Assembly (NCBI RefSeq): GCF_001984105.1
Contig: NZ_MTQM01000009.1
Location: 558,001 to 622,000, forward strand
Source: Microbacterium sp. CSI-V
GTDB taxonomy: Bacteria; Actinomycetota; Actinomycetes; Actinomycetales; Microbacteriaceae
Length of the DNA stretch: 64,000 nt
Reading direction: 5' to 3'
The stretch's first letter is position 1. Every line of letters begins with the position of its first letter. The position numbers and the translations under genes were made by a program. Of this stretch, positions 8,448 to 17,702 are shown one piece after another. A model generated the notes under the pieces. That model saw nothing but the letters and a program-made list of their open reading frames with translations. It made no database searches and had not been told where the DNA came from.

Positions 8448-8750
8448 TCAGTCGGAGACCACGACCTTCCGGTCGAAGGCGACGTATCCCGCGAAGTCGG
8501 TGCCGACGCGGTCGACCGCACCCGGACGCAGGTCGGGGTAGGACCACGCGCCGTCGCGGAGCTCGGCACCGTCGAGGGCGACGTTCCAGTACTGGGCCGC
8601 ACCCTTCCACGGGCAGGTGTAGGGGGTGGGGCTCTGCGACAGCGCACCCTCACGGACCGCGCTCGGCGGGAAGTACCAGTTGCCCTCGATCGAGACGAGA
8701 TCGTCACGGTCGGCTTCGGCGATGACCACGCCGTCGAGTTCTGCCTTCAT
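8448..8750 (-). CDS. DUF427 domain protein
   Basis: A 100-residue soluble protein made almost entirely of one DUF427 (PF04248) domain, recognisable by NWYFPPSAVR, TYCPWKG-like TPYTCPWKGAAQYW and the C-terminal YVAFDRKVVVSD. The biochemical role of the family is unknown. The Cys-Pro-Trp-Lys-Gly segment is its hallmark. ATG at 8750 is preceded by AAGGGGAA; a longer reading to 8846 is not needed. The gene sits 13 bp before the osmoprotectant ATPase gene and is probably the first gene of that transcription unit, an association worth noting because no role in transport is known. Confidence 0.9.
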   Translation of the reverse strand: MKAELDGVVIAEADRDDLVSIEGNWYFPPSAVREGALSQSPTPYTCPWKGAAQYWNVALDGAELRDGAWSYPDLRPGAVDRVGTDFAGYVAFDRKVVVSD

Positions 8751-8886
8751 GGGAGTTCCCCTTTCGTGGCCGCTCGCGGGCACAGCACCCGCCGGTGCGG
8801 GAGCACCTCGACCGAGGCTACTGAGGGCCACCGACACGAAACGCAAGATTGCCCCGTGTGACGACCTGGGCTATGGTGCGGCGCGG

Positions 8887-9819
8887 TCAGACCACGCGCG
8901 CGCCGGAAACGGGCCCGTGAACGTGGAGGGCGTGGAACCCGGCCGCGCTCAGGGTGACCTGCAGGTCGATCGCCGCGGTCTCATCCGCGGCCAGGAACGC
9001 CAGGGTCGGACCCGAGCCCGACACCAGCCCCGCGAGAGCTCCGGAGCGCTCTCCCCGCTCCAGGACGCGCGCCAGATCGGGCCGCAGGTGCAGCGCCGGA
9101 GCCTGGAGGTCGTTGCGCACGGTGGCGGCGAGCATCCGGGCATCGCCCTGGCGGATCGCGTGCAGCACGTCGGGATCGACCGCCGGAACGCGGGGCGCCG
9201 GTCCGATGTCGACCGCGTGCCGCTCGCGATGGGCGTCGAGTTCGCCGTAGACCACCGGCGTGGACAGCCCGTGATCGTTGGGGACGAGCACCCAATCGAA
9301 GCGCCCGGACGCCAGCGCGGGGCTCAGTTCATCACCCCGGCCAGTTCCGACGGCGGTACCGCCGAGCAGCGCGAACGGCACGTCGGCGCCCAGCTGCGCC
9401 GCCAGACGCGCGAGGTCGGCGGTCGGCATCCCGATGCCCCACAGCGCGTCGCACGCGACGAGTGCCGCCGCGGCGTCCGCGGACCCGCCGCCCATGCCTC
9501 CGGCGACCGGGACCGCTTTGCGCACCGACAGGTGGACGCCCGCCTCGATCCCACTGACACGGGCCAGCAGCCGAGCGGCGCGCACCGCGAGGTTGCGCTC
9601 GTCGGTGGGCACGCCCTCGACGTCGACCGCGGACGTGCCGGCGATCTCGATCGTGACGTCGTCGGACGCGGTGGCGGTGATCTCCTCGTAGAGCGAGACC
9701 GCCTGATAGGCGGTGGCGACCTCGTGGTACCCGTCGTCGGCGACATCGCCGACCTCGAGGAAGACGTTGATCTTCCCGGGCGCGCGCACGCGCACCGGAG
9801 CCGGGGTGTGAGCGCTCAT
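8887..9819 (-). CDS. ispE: 4-diphosphocytidyl-2-C-methyl-D-erythritol kinase
   Basis: GHMP kinase of the MEP isoprenoid pathway that phosphorylates CDP-ME at the 2-hydroxyl. The product has 310 residues. The N-terminal lysine motif is [13 protein letters not shown], the ATP-binding glycine loop is [17 protein letters not shown], and the C-terminal GHMP segment is [16 protein letters not shown] at 9819 gives [19 protein letters not shown]. An in-frame GTG at 9849 is possible but lacks a well-placed ribosome binding site. ispE genes commonly follow rsmA in actinobacteria; here rsmA lies 3 kb upstream on the same strand, separated by a plus-strand gene and a phosphodiesterase gene. Confidence 0.94.
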   Translation of the reverse strand: MSAHTPAPVRVRAPGKINVFLEVGDVADDGYHEVATAYQAVSLYEEITATASDDVTIEIAGTSAVDVEGVPTDERNLAVRAARLLARVSGIEAGVHLSVRKAVPVAGGMGGGSADAAAALVACDALWGIGMPTADLARLAAQLGADVPFALLGGTAVGTGRGDELSPALASGRFDWVLVPNDHGLSTPVVYGELDAHRERHAVDIGPAPRVPAVDPDVLHAIRQGDARMLAATVRNDLQAPALHLRPDLARVLERGERSGALAGLVSGSGPTLAFLAADETAAIDLQVTLSAAGFHALHVHGPVSGARVV

Positions 9820-10062
9820 CGCCGACCCCGCATGGCCGTGAGTCCGCACGCTCCACCGTGTGCGAAACTGGAACGTCGGACCGACATCCCCCGACCCGCT
9901 GACGACGGGTCGACGGCGGCCGGTCCGGAACGGGCGATCTCACTCACTCTTCGACAGTAGCGCCCCCCTCACCGCCCTTCGGCGCCGTCGCCGAAACGCG
10001 GACGTAACGCCGGCTCCCTACGGTGTACGAACCCGTCCCCACATCCCCCGAGGAGGCACAGT

Positions 10063-11646
10063 ATGCGATCGATGGTCCCCCTTTCTGTCGAGACCGACCC
10101 GTGGCGCGCCCTCCTGTCGAGGGATGACATCCGCATGGTCGACGGCATCCTGCACGTCGTCGACGACACCCGCACCCCCGCCGACGCCGAACGCGACGAC
10201 CTGCTCACGGTCGCTGCGGCGATCGAGGCGGCGGGCGTCGCGGTCATGCTGGTCCGGGATGCCAATCGCCGCCCCAAGATCGTGGTCGACACCGCGCACG
10301 CCGAGGTCGCCCTGGCCGCACTCCGCGATCCGGACCTCGGCCCCGTCTACCTGAAGGCCCGCGGCGAAGACCCGGTGCCCGCGCACAGCGTGGTCCCGAG
10401 CCGCAACGCCGTGGAGGCGTACGCGGTCTTCCGCCCGCGCACCTCGATCGAGGGCTCGTACCGCTACGGTGCCGCGCTCGCGCCGCGTCTGGAACTGTGG
10501 CGGTTCGGTGCCGAGACCATCGAGGCGCCGCGCCCGAGCGCGCTGACGCGCCGGAAGTTCGCGACCGCCGACCTGGACGTCGTCGAGGTCGAGCGCTACG
10601 GGCGCCGCTGGCGCACCGTCGCCGGCATGTTCGATCCGCACCCCAACGAGTTCACCGAAGACGTCGACATGGTCTTCTCCTGGGTGGACGGCTCCTCCAG
10701 CGAGTTCCAGCGCCAGCGCGCGGCCCGCATGAAGGGATACGTCGTCGGCGACGGCGACGACAACGCCGCGCGCTACCGCCAGGTCGACGAGCTGCGCTAC
10801 GCCCTGCGCAGCGTCCACATGTACGCGCCGTGGGTGCGTCGCATCTTCATCGCGACCGACTCGCCGACGCCCGAGTGGCTCGCCGATCACCCCAAGGTCA
10901 CCATCGTGCGCAGCGAGGAGTTCTTCGCCGATCCCTCGGTGCTGCCTACGCACAACTCGCACGCCGTCGAGGCGCAGCTGCACCGCATCCCCGGTCTCGC
11001 CGAGCACTTCCTGTACAGCAACGACGACATGTTCTTCGGCCGCCCGGTCACCCCCGAGCTGTTCTTCAGCGGGGCGGGGATCAGCCGCTTCGTCGAGAGC
11101 GGCATCCGCATCGGCAGCGGCGCCCCGCACGTCGGCCGTTCCGGGCACGACAACGGGCTGCGCGTGAACCGCGCGCTGCTCGAGGAGCGGTTCGGGCGCG
11201 TCATCACCCTCGACCTCGAGCACTGCGCGACGCCGCTGCGGCGCTCCGTGGCGTACGAGCTCGAACGCGAGTTCGCGGACGACTACGCCCGCACGGCGGC
11301 GAGCCGCTTCCGCTCGGCGACCGACATCTCCGTCACCAACAGCCTCTACCACTACTACGCGCTGGCCACCGGCCGGGCCGTCATCACGACCGAACCGCGT
11401 ACCCGGTACGTCCAGACGACGCAGCTGGACTCGCTCCGCCGGATGGAACGCCTCGTCACCGGACGCGACACCGACATGTTCTGCCTCAACGACGGCAGCG
11501 TGCCCGAGATCCCCGAGGAGGTCCGGGTGCCCGCGCTCCGCGCGTGCCTCGAGCGCTACTTCCCCGTGACGGCGCCGTGGGAGAAGTCCGAGGCGGTCAG
11601 CGCAGGATCGGCAGCGGCGTCGTCGGCGGCGACACCCGGCCGCTGA
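10063..11646 (+). CDS. Stealth-family sugar-phosphate transferase
   Basis: A 527-residue enzyme of the Stealth family, predicted to move hexose-1-phosphate units onto cell-surface or capsular polysaccharide. All four conserved regions appear in order: CR1 [13 protein letters not shown] (near residue 200), CR2 [20 protein letters not shown] with [19 protein letters not shown] and [14 protein letters not shown]3 around the [15 protein letters not shown] segment, and CR4 near the C-terminus. The ~195 residues before CR1 are not conserved Stealth sequence. ATG at 10063 follows GAGGAGG. It is monocistronic, divergent from ispE. Its last 50 bp overlap the convergent phosphodiesterase gene. Confidence 0.88.
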   Translation: MRSMVPLSVETDPWRALLSRDDIRMVDGILHVVDDTRTPADAERDDLLTVAAAIEAAGVAVMLVRDANRRPKIVVDTAHAEVALAALRDPDLGPVYLKARGEDPVPAHSVVPSRNAVEAYAVFRPRTSIEGSYRYGAALAPRLELWRFGAETIEAPRPSALTRRKFATADLDVVEVERYGRRWRTVAGMFDPHPNEFTEDVDMVFSWVDGSSSEFQRQRAARMKGYVVGDGDDNAARYRQVDELRYALRSVHMYAPWVRRIFIATDSPTPEWLADHPKVTIVRSEEFFADPSVLPTHNSHAVEAQLHRIPGLAEHFLYSNDDMFFGRPVTPELFFSGAGISRFVESGIRIGSGAPHVGRSGHDNGLRVNRALLEERFGRVITLDLEHCATPLRRSVAYELEREFADDYARTAASRFRSATDISVTNSLYHYYALATGRAVITTEPRTRYVQTTQLDSLRRMERLVTGRDTDMFCLNDGSVPEIPEEVRVPALRACLERYFPVTAPWEKSEAVSAGSAAASSAATPGR

Positions 11647-12532
11647 GTTCGCCCGCGGTCGGAACGGCGATCCCGGCCGACCGCAGGCGTTCCTGCGACT
11701 CGGCGGCGTCGACGTACTGCAGGACCTCGGCTGTGCCGACCGGCACGACCGAGTGCACGATCGTCTCGTCGTACACGTGGACGAGGTTGAATCCCTGCGC
11801 GCCGTCCTGCGGGCGCGTGCCGCCGACCGGCACCATCAGGTCCTGCGTGTAGCAGGTGGCCGAGGCCACCGACACGGGGATGCCGGCGAAGGTGGCGAAC
11901 GTCGAGTAGTGCAGGTGGCCGGCGAGGATGGTCCGGACGTCGCTTCCCCGCAGCACGTCGGCCAACGAGCGCTGATCGCGCAGCTCGACGGTCGCGGCGA
12001 GGTCGAGGACGCTCGGCACCGGCGGGTGGTGCATGGCGAGGATCGTGCCCAGCGGTGCGGGGACCGACAGCACGTCGGCGAGCCACGCGCGCTGCGCCGC
12101 GGTGACCTCGCCGTGGTGCTGCCCGGGCACCGAGGTGTCGAGCGTGATGATGCGGAGGCCGTTGAGCTCGTCGACGCGGTCGACCGGCGCCTGCGGATCG
12201 GCGGAATCGCCCGGGAGCAGATGGGAGCGGAACGTCGCGCGGTCGTCGTGGTTGCCCATCACCCAGATGACCGGTGCGCCGATCCGGGCGGCGGCCGGTT
12301 CGACGATCGCCCGCACCCGGGCGTAGGCGTCACCCTCACCGAAGTCGGCGAGGTCGCCGGTGAAGACGAGACCGTCGGGACGGATGCCGGATGCCTCGAT
12401 CGCGGCGATCGCCTGGGCGAGGTGCGCCTCGGAGTCGACGCGGTCGTACAGCGGGGCACCGCCGGCGCGCAGGTGGGTGTCGCTCAGGTGCAACAGCACA
12501 CGTTCAGCACGCGGATATTCGGCGTAGCGCAT
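11597..12532 (-). CDS. Calcineurin-like metallophosphoesterase (CpdA-type)
   Basis: A 311-residue cytoplasmic binuclear metallophosphoesterase. Motifs run in order: [36 protein letters not shown] and LAGHLHYS, covering all metal ligands of class III cAMP phosphodiesterases such as E. coli CpdA and M. tuberculosis Rv0805. A cyclic-nucleotide substrate is therefore plausible but unproven; other phosphoesters are possible. ATG at 12532 is preceded by AAGGGAACGAG. The 3' end overlaps the convergent Stealth gene by 50 bp. The upstream region holds a symmetrical operator-like sequence (12591-12622). Confidence 0.88.
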   Translation of the reverse strand: MRYAEYPRAERVLLHLSDTHLRAGGAPLYDRVDSEAHLAQAIAAIEASGIRPDGLVFTGDLADFGEGDAYARVRAIVEPAAARIGAPVIWVMGNHDDRATFRSHLLPGDSADPQAPVDRVDELNGLRIITLDTSVPGQHHGEVTAAQRAWLADVLSVPAPLGTILAMHHPPVPSVLDLAATVELRDQRSLADVLRGSDVRTILAGHLHYSTFATFAGIPVSVASATCYTQDLMVPVGGTRPQDGAQGFNLVHVYDETIVHSVVPVGTAEVLQYVDAAESQERLRSAGIAVPTAGELSGRVSPPTTPLPILR

Positions 12533-12590
12533 CTCGTTCCCTTCGGGTCGTCGGGTGCGACCTCTGACCGGCGTGATGCTCCCGGTTGGG

Positions 12591-12622
12591 CTGAAATGTT
12601 ACCGGCATGTTTCAGGAACATG
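12591..12622. promoter_or_regulatory. Operator-like inverted repeats upstream of the phosphodiesterase gene
   Basis: Two nested symmetries are visible: CTGAAA (12591) paired with TTTCAG (12610), and the near-palindrome CATGTTTCAGGAACATG (12606-12622). It lies about 75 bp before the phosphodiesterase start. No regulator for it is encoded nearby, and binding is inference. Confidence 0.35.
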
Positions 12623-12657
12623 TGATGAACACGGCAAGAAGTTACGCCGTCGCGATC

Positions 12658-12723
12658 CGCGTGAGTCGCCAAGATTTGTCGCCTCCGCCCGCGGAGAAGC
12701 GACAAATCTTGGCGACTCACGCG
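12658..12723. repeat. Palindromic repeat, family A copy 1
   Basis: Two perfectly complementary 25-nt arms (12658-12682 and 12699-12723) enclose a 16-nt loop that itself contains CTCCG/CGGAG. The arm core is GTGAGTCGCCAAGATTTGTC. It lies 23 bp downstream of the rsmA stop (minus strand) and upstream of the phosphodiesterase gene. The same arm recurs at 41010 and 42468. Confidence 0.95.
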
Positions 12724-12746
12724 ACGACATCGCGGAGCAGGGACGA

Positions 12747-13586
12747 TCAGCCGCGGGCGATCCGCACGAAGTCGTCGATCGACAGCTGCTCGCCGCGCAG
12801 CGTGGGGTCGATCCCCGCCGCCTCCAGAGCCTCCGACGCCGCGGCGGCCGACCCGCCGAGCACGCTCGACAGCGCCTGCCGCAGCATCTTGCGGCGCTGC
12901 TGGAACGCGGCATCCACGATCGCGAAGGTGCGGCGCCGCAGCTCCTCGTCGCCGCGGGACTCGGCATCCCGTTCGAATCCGACCAGCACGCTGTCGACGT
13001 TTGGAACCGGCCAGAAGACCTGGCGGGAGACCGTTCCGGCCAGGCGCCACGGACCGTACCAGGCGGCCTTGACGCTTGGAGCGCCGTACACCTTCGACCC
13101 GGGCGGGGCGGCGAGCCGCTCCCCCACCTCGGCCTGCACCATCACGACCCCGCGCTGCAGGAACGGGAAGGTCTCGAGGAAGTGGAGCAGCACCGGCACG
13201 GAGACGTTGTAGGGCAGGTTGGCCACCAGCACCTCGGGCTCACCGGGCAGGTCGCGCACCTGCAGGGCGTCGGCGTCGATCACGGTCAGGCGGTCGACGG
13301 GGACGCCGTGGGCGGCGGTCGTCTCGGGCAGCCGCGCGGCAAGGCGGTGGTCGATCTCCACCGCGACGACCGACGCCCCCGTCTCGAGGATCGCCAACGT
13401 CAGCGATCCGAGGCCCGGCCCGATCTCGACCACACGATCGGATGCCTCGACCTTCGCCGCCTGCACGATCTTGCGGACGGTGTTGGCGTCGACGACGAAG
13501 TTCTGGCCCAGCTTCTTCGTCGGCGTGACGTCGAGGTCGGCGGCGAGCCGGCGGATCTCGGAGGCGCCGAGGAGCGAAACGGGCAT
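12747..13586 (-). CDS. rsmA: 16S rRNA (adenine1518/1519-N6,N6)-dimethyltransferase
   Basis: Dimethylates two adjacent adenines in helix 45 of 16S rRNA during 30S maturation (KsgA). The 279-residue product contains KKLGQNFVVD at the N-terminus, SAM motif I VVEIGPGLGSLT, and the catalytic motif IV LVANLPYNVSVPVL, followed by the C-terminal KsgA helical domain with AFQQRRKMLRQAL. ATG at 13586 is preceded at 6 nt by a -10 box TACAGT (13593-13598), so the mRNA is probably leaderless. It ends 23 bp before palindromic repeat copy 1, which may act as its terminator. It is divergent from the sugar porter gene. Confidence 0.95.
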   Translation of the reverse strand: MPVSLLGASEIRRLAADLDVTPTKKLGQNFVVDANTVRKIVQAAKVEASDRVVEIGPGLGSLTLAILETGASVVAVEIDHRLAARLPETTAAHGVPVDRLTVIDADALQVRDLPGEPEVLVANLPYNVSVPVLLHFLETFPFLQRGVVMVQAEVGERLAAPPGSKVYGAPSVKAAWYGPWRLAGTVSRQVFWPVPNVDSVLVGFERDAESRGDEELRRRTFAIVDAAFQQRRKMLRQALSSVLGGSAAAASEALEAAGIDPTLRGEQLSIDDFVRIARG

Positions 13587-13592
13587 TGTTCC

Positions 13593-13647
13593 ACTGTAAC
13601 CAGGGCGGCCGCCAGTCACCGCCTCGGCGCCCGAGCGGCAGTAACGT
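13593..13647. promoter_or_regulatory. Divergent -10 boxes for rsmA and the sugar porter
   Basis: Minus-strand TACAGT (13593-13598) sits 6 nt before the rsmA ATG. Plus-strand TAACGT (13642-13647) sits 6 nt before the porter GTG at 13654. Both fit leaderless initiation. Neither gene shows a Shine-Dalgarno sequence. Confidence 0.55.
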
Positions 13648-13653
13648 GGGTGG

Positions 13654-15108
13654 GTGAGCCAGACGCAGTCGATCCCCGCCAATGCTTTCACCCTCCGCGG
13701 TCCGTACGGGCGACGAGCGGTCGGCCTTTCCCTCGCCGCCGCCGTCGGCGGCTTCCTCTTCGGCTTCGACTCCTCCGTCATCAACGGAGCGGTGGATGCC
13801 GTCCAGGGCAACTTCGAGCTCAGTCAGGTGCTGACCGGCTTCGTCGTCGCCGTCGCCCTGCTCGGCTGCGCGGTGGGTGCCGTCGTCGCCGGGGCGCTGT
13901 CCGACCGCTGGGGCCGCCTGAAGGTGATGCTGCTCGGCGCGGTGCTGTTCTTCGTCTCGTCGATCGGCGCGGCGCTCACGTTCAGCGTCCCCGACCTCAT
14001 CCTGTGGCGCGTGATGAGCGGCCTCGGAATCGGTATCGCCTCGGTCGTCGCCCCCGCGTACATCGCGGAGGTGGCCCCGCGCCAGATCCGCGGATCCCTC
14101 GCCTCGCTGCAGCAGCTCGCGATCACGCTCGGCATCTTCGGCGCTCTGCTCTCCGACGCCCTCCTCGCCACCTCCGCGGGCGGCGCCGCGAACGAGCTGT
14201 GGCTGGGCATGGAGGCCTGGCGCTGGATGTTCCTGGTGGGCGTCGTGCCCGCCGCCGTCTACGGCATCCTGTCGTTCACCGTGCCCGAGTCCCCGCGGTA
14301 CCTGCTCGCGAAGGGGCGCAAGGACGAGGCGCGCGCGATCTTCGCCCGCCTGGTCCCGCCGGCCGACCTCGACAAGACGATGAACGAGCTCACGAGCGCC
14401 ATCGAGACCGACCGCAAGAACAAGAACGTCTCCCTGCGGGGCCCCGTGCTCGGACTCCAGGGCATCGTCTGGACCGGCATCCTGCTGTCGATGTTCCAGC
14501 AGTTCGTCGGAATCAACGTGATCTTCTACTACTCCACGACGCTGTGGAAGGCGGTCGGATTCGACGAGAGCAACTCGCTGCTGATCTCCGTCATCACGTC
14601 GGTGACCAACGTGGTCGTGACCTTCGTCGCGATCTTCCTCGTCGACCGCGTCGGCCGGAAGCCGATCCTGCTGACCGGTTCGGTCCTCATGACGGTGTCG
14701 CTGGCCGCCATGGCGTTGGCCTTCACGTTCGCCCAGGGCAGCGGCGACGACGTGTCGCTCCCCGCTCCGTGGGGCGGGATCGCCCTGGTCGCGGCGAACC
14801 TGTTCGTGATCGGCTTCGGCGCCTCGTGGGGTCCGCTGGTGTGGGTGCTGCTCGGCGAGATCTTCCCGAGTCGCATCCGCGGCAAGGCCCTCGGCGTCGC
14901 GGCCGGCGCGCAGTGGATCGCGAACTTCGCGATCACGGTGTCGTTCCCCGCGATGGCGAGCTGGTCGCTGCCGCTCACGTACGGCATGTACGCGCTGTTC
15001 GCCGCCCTGTCGCTCGTGTACGTCGCGCTGCGCATCCCGGAGACCAAAGGCATGGAGCTCGAGCAGACCGAGACCCTGTTCGTGCGGAAGGACAAGAGCA
15101 AGGCCTGA
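13654..15108 (+). CDS. Sugar porter, major facilitator superfamily
   Basis: Proton-coupled monosaccharide transporter of 484 residues with 12 predicted transmembrane helices. Sugar-porter signatures are present: GGFLFGFDSSVINGA in TM1, DRWGRLKVML in loop 2-3, VPESPRYL after TM6, QQFVGINVIFYY in TM7, DRVGRKPILL in loop 8-9 and PETKG at the end of TM12. It resembles XylE/GalP/GlcP proteins; the actual sugar is not readable. GTG at 13654 was chosen because TAACGT ends 6 nt before it. A strong hairpin terminator follows. No catabolic gene adjoins it. Confidence 0.93.
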   Translation: MSQTQSIPANAFTLRGPYGRRAVGLSLAAAVGGFLFGFDSSVINGAVDAVQGNFELSQVLTGFVVAVALLGCAVGAVVAGALSDRWGRLKVMLLGAVLFFVSSIGAALTFSVPDLILWRVMSGLGIGIASVVAPAYIAEVAPRQIRGSLASLQQLAITLGIFGALLSDALLATSAGGAANELWLGMEAWRWMFLVGVVPAAVYGILSFTVPESPRYLLAKGRKDEARAIFARLVPPADLDKTMNELTSAIETDRKNKNVSLRGPVLGLQGIVWTGILLSMFQQFVGINVIFYYSTTLWKAVGFDESNSLLISVITSVTNVVVTFVAIFLVDRVGRKPILLTGSVLMTVSLAAMALAFTFAQGSGDDVSLPAPWGGIALVAANLFVIGFGASWGPLVWVLLGEIFPSRIRGKALGVAAGAQWIANFAITVSFPAMASWSLPLTYGMYALFAALSLVYVALRIPETKGMELEQTETLFVRKDKSKA

Positions 15109-15119
15109 CGACGAACGGA

Positions 15120-15145
15120 GGCCGGCGCCCCGAGGGGTGCCGGCC
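15120..15145. terminator. Bidirectional hairpin between the sugar porter and tatD
   Basis: GGCCGGC-G-CCCC, loop GA, then GGGG-T-GCCGGCC followed by TTCGTCGT. It lies 11 nt after the porter stop and 20 nt before the convergent tatD stop. Confidence 0.8.
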
Positions 15146-15165
15146 TTCGTCGTGTTCGACGCGGG

Positions 15166-16083
15166 TCAGAACTCCCCGTAGACCTCGAGCGTGTTCGCGG
15201 CCACTTGGGCGGCGAGCTCGTCAGCGTCGGCGCCGAGTTCGGATGCCAGGAAGCGGAGCGTGACCGGGATCAGATACGGCGCGTTCGGGCGACCGCGGTA
15301 CGGCGCGGGCGTCAGGAACGGCGCGTCGGTCTCGACGAGGATCCGCTCGCGCGGGGTCACGGCGAGGGCGTCGCGCAGGTTCTGGGCGTTCTTGAACGTG
15401 ACGTTGCCCGCGAACGACAGGTAGTACCCGCGGTCGGCGGCGACGCGGGCCATGTCGGCGTCGCCCGAGAAGCAGTGGAACACCGTCTTCTCGGGGGCGC
15501 CGACGCGCTCGAGCGTCTCGAGGACGGCGTCGTGCGCGTCGCGGTCGTGGATCTGCATCGCGATGCCGTGCTTCTTCGCGAGGGCGATGTGCGCCTCGAA
15601 CGAGCTGACCTGAGCCGGGATGCCGTCGGCCTCGGTCCGGAAGAAGTCCAGACCCGTCTCGCCGATCGCCCGCACGCGCGGCTCGGCCGCGAGTTCGTCG
15701 ATCACCGCGATCGCGGCATCCAGCTCGCCCGCGGCCGCGTACGCGGGAGCCTCGTTCGGATGGATCGCGACCGCGGCGAGGACGCGCGGATGGGTCGCCG
15801 CGGCCCACGCCGACCAGCGCGACGAGTCGACGTCGCCGCCGGCCTGGACGACCCCGTGCACGCCGACCGCCAGCGCCCGCTCGAGCTGCTCGTCGAGCGA
15901 GAGGCCGGTCTCGCCGTCCTCGATCTCGAGGTGCGTGTGGTTGTCGTACACCGGCACGCCCAGAGGTTCGGGCGCGGGCGGGTAGCTCACGTCGCGGCGG
16001 CCGTCGACCGAACGCTCGCGCACGTACTGGCTCGGGTCGCCGCCCTCGATCGTGCCGCGGGGACGCTCGACCGGCGTGCTCAT
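15166..16083 (-). CDS. TatD-family metal-dependent hydrolase (DNase)
   Basis: A 305-residue TIM-barrel hydrolase of the TatD/YcfH family, linked to 3'-5' exonuclease activity and DNA repair. Metal ligands are visible: NHTHLE (His49 and His51), GETGLDFF (Glu), MQIHDRDAHD, HCFSG and VETDAPFL (Asp). About 45 residues precede the first motif, which is longer than most homologues and low in conservation. The ATG at 16083 overlaps the metG stop by 4 bp (ATGA), so the two genes are translationally coupled, an arrangement common across bacteria (metG-tatD-rsmA). Confidence 0.93.
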   Translation of the reverse strand: MSTPVERPRGTIEGGDPSQYVRERSVDGRRDVSYPPAPEPLGVPVYDNHTHLEIEDGETGLSLDEQLERALAVGVHGVVQAGGDVDSSRWSAWAAATHPRVLAAVAIHPNEAPAYAAAGELDAAIAVIDELAAEPRVRAIGETGLDFFRTEADGIPAQVSSFEAHIALAKKHGIAMQIHDRDAHDAVLETLERVGAPEKTVFHCFSGDADMARVAADRGYYLSFAGNVTFKNAQNLRDALAVTPRERILVETDAPFLTPAPYRGRPNAPYLIPVTLRFLASELGADADELAAQVAANTLEVYGEF

Positions 16084-17654
16084 GCCTGCTCGACGCGCGG
16101 GAACAGCGGCGACAGTCCGTTCACCGACGTGCCCGGCCGCAGCACGCCCCAGGCTCCGGCCTCGCGGAGGGGCTGGTCCGGCAGGCGTCCGATGCTCTCG
16201 GCGGCGCCCAGCGCGATCCAGAGCTTCTCGGTCGAGACCGGCATGACCGGCGACAGCAGCACCGCCAGGGCGCGCAGGCCCTCGGCCGCGGTGTACAGCA
16301 CCGTGCCCAGGCGCTCGCGCTGCGCGTCGTCCTTCGCCAGCGCCCACGGCTCGTTCTCGGTGATGTACAGGTTCAGCGCGTCGACGATAGTCCAGATCGC
16401 GTCGATCGCCTCGTCGATGCGGAACCGTTCGATCGCCGCGTCCGCGGCGCTCACGGCATCCGCCACCGTCTTCTGGATCGCGAGGTCGGCGTCGGTGTAC
16501 TCCCCCGCCGGCGGCACGATCCCCTCGAAGTAGCGCTCGATCATCGCGATCGACCGGGATGCCAGGTTGCCGAAGCCGTTGGCCAGTTCGGCCTGGTAGC
16601 GGGCCGACAGGTCTTCCCACGAGAACGACCCGTCCTGACCGAACGCGATCGCGGAGAGGAAGTAGAAGCGGTACGCGTCGGAGCCGAAGACATCGGTGAT
16701 CTCGGTCGGCGCGATACCGGTGAGCTTGGACTTCGACATCTTCTCGCCGCCCACCAGCAGCCAGCCGTGCGCGAAGACGCCCCGGGGCACCTCGAGCCCC
16801 GCCGCCATCAGCATCGCGGGCCAGATCACGGCGTGGAAGCGCAGGATGTCTTTCCCCACGACGTGGTACGCGGGCCAGCGGCGCGCGAACTCCTCGGGGT
16901 CGCTGCCGTAGCCGACGGCCGTGGCGTAGTTCAGCAGCGCGTCGACCCAGACGTAGATGACGTGCGAGTCGTCCCACGGCACCTGGATGCCCCAGTCGAA
17001 CGTCGAGCGCGAGATCGACAGGTCTTTCAGGCCGTTCTTCACGAACGAGACGACCTCGTTGCGCGCCGAGTCGGGCCGCACGAAGTCGGGCACCGAGCGG
17101 TAGAGCTCGAGCAGCGGCTCCTGGAACTCGCTGAGCTTGAAGAAGTAGTTCTTCTCCTGCAGCAGCTCGAGAGGCTTGGAGTGGATCGCGCAGACCTTCA
17201 GACCCTCGAACGGGCCCTCGCCGTCGACGATCTCGGCCTCGGTCTTGAACTCCTCGCAGCCGACGCAGTACAGCGCCTCGAACTCGCCCGCGTAGATGTA
17301 GCCGCGGTCGTAGAGCGCCTGCACGAACTTCTCGACGCGCTCCTCGTGGCGCGGCTGGCTCGTGCGGATGAAGTCGTCGTTGGCGACGTCGAGGGTCTTC
17401 AGCAGCGGGAACCACGACTCGCTGACGAGCTTGTCGACCCACTCCTGGGGCGTGTGGTTGTTCGCGGCGGCGGCACGCATCATCTTCTGACCGTGCTCGT
17501 CGGTGCCGGTGAGCATCCACGTGTCGTCACCGGACTGCCGGTGCCACCGCGCGAGCGCGTCCACCGCCACCGTCGTGTAGCCGTGCCCGATGTGGGGCAC
17601 GTCGCTGGGGTAGTAGATCGGCGTGGTGATGTAGAACGAACGGCCGGAAGTCAC
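16080..17654 (-). CDS. metG: Methionyl-tRNA synthetase
   Basis: Class I synthetase charging tRNA-Met. At 524 residues it is the short form, without the C-terminal EMAP-like tRNA-binding domain. The ATP motif appears as PHIGHGY near residue 20, and the second signature is GGEKMSKSK. A Cys-containing connective segment (LYCVGCEEFKTEAE) is present but the second half reads CAIHSKPLE, so at most one partial zinc knuckle remains. GTG at 17654 is preceded at 6 nt by TAGAAT (minus strand, 17661-17666), a good -10 hexamer, so leaderless translation is likely. It is followed by tatD with a 4-bp overlap. Confidence 0.96.
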   Translation of the reverse strand: MTSGRSFYITTPIYYPSDVPHIGHGYTTVAVDALARWHRQSGDDTWMLTGTDEHGQKMMRAAAANNHTPQEWVDKLVSESWFPLLKTLDVANDDFIRTSQPRHEERVEKFVQALYDRGYIYAGEFEALYCVGCEEFKTEAEIVDGEGPFEGLKVCAIHSKPLELLQEKNYFFKLSEFQEPLLELYRSVPDFVRPDSARNEVVSFVKNGLKDLSISRSTFDWGIQVPWDDSHVIYVWVDALLNYATAVGYGSDPEEFARRWPAYHVVGKDILRFHAVIWPAMLMAAGLEVPRGVFAHGWLLVGGEKMSKSKLTGIAPTEITDVFGSDAYRFYFLSAIAFGQDGSFSWEDLSARYQAELANGFGNLASRSIAMIERYFEGIVPPAGEYTDADLAIQKTVADAVSAADAAIERFRIDEAIDAIWTIVDALNLYITENEPWALAKDDAQRERLGTVLYTAAEGLRALAVLLSPVMPVSTEKLWIALGAAESIGRLPDQPLREAGAWGVLRPGTSVNGLSPLFPRVEQA

Positions 17655-17660
17655 CCCAGG

Positions 17661-17666
17661 ATTCTA
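17661..17666 (-). promoter_or_regulatory. -10 box of metG (leaderless start)
   Basis: TAGAAT on the minus strand ends 6 nt before the GTG of metG. The sequence between is CCTGGG, with no ribosome binding site. Confidence 0.6.
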
Positions 17667-17702
17667 CGGGGGACGGCCGACCCGTCCGGTCGTGTGTCGG
17701 CG

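Noticed and set aside
10019..10024. TACGGT as a promoter for the Stealth gene
   Set aside because: A -10-like hexamer is present 39 nt before the start, but no convincing -35 is seen at the right distance, so I left it out of the feature list.
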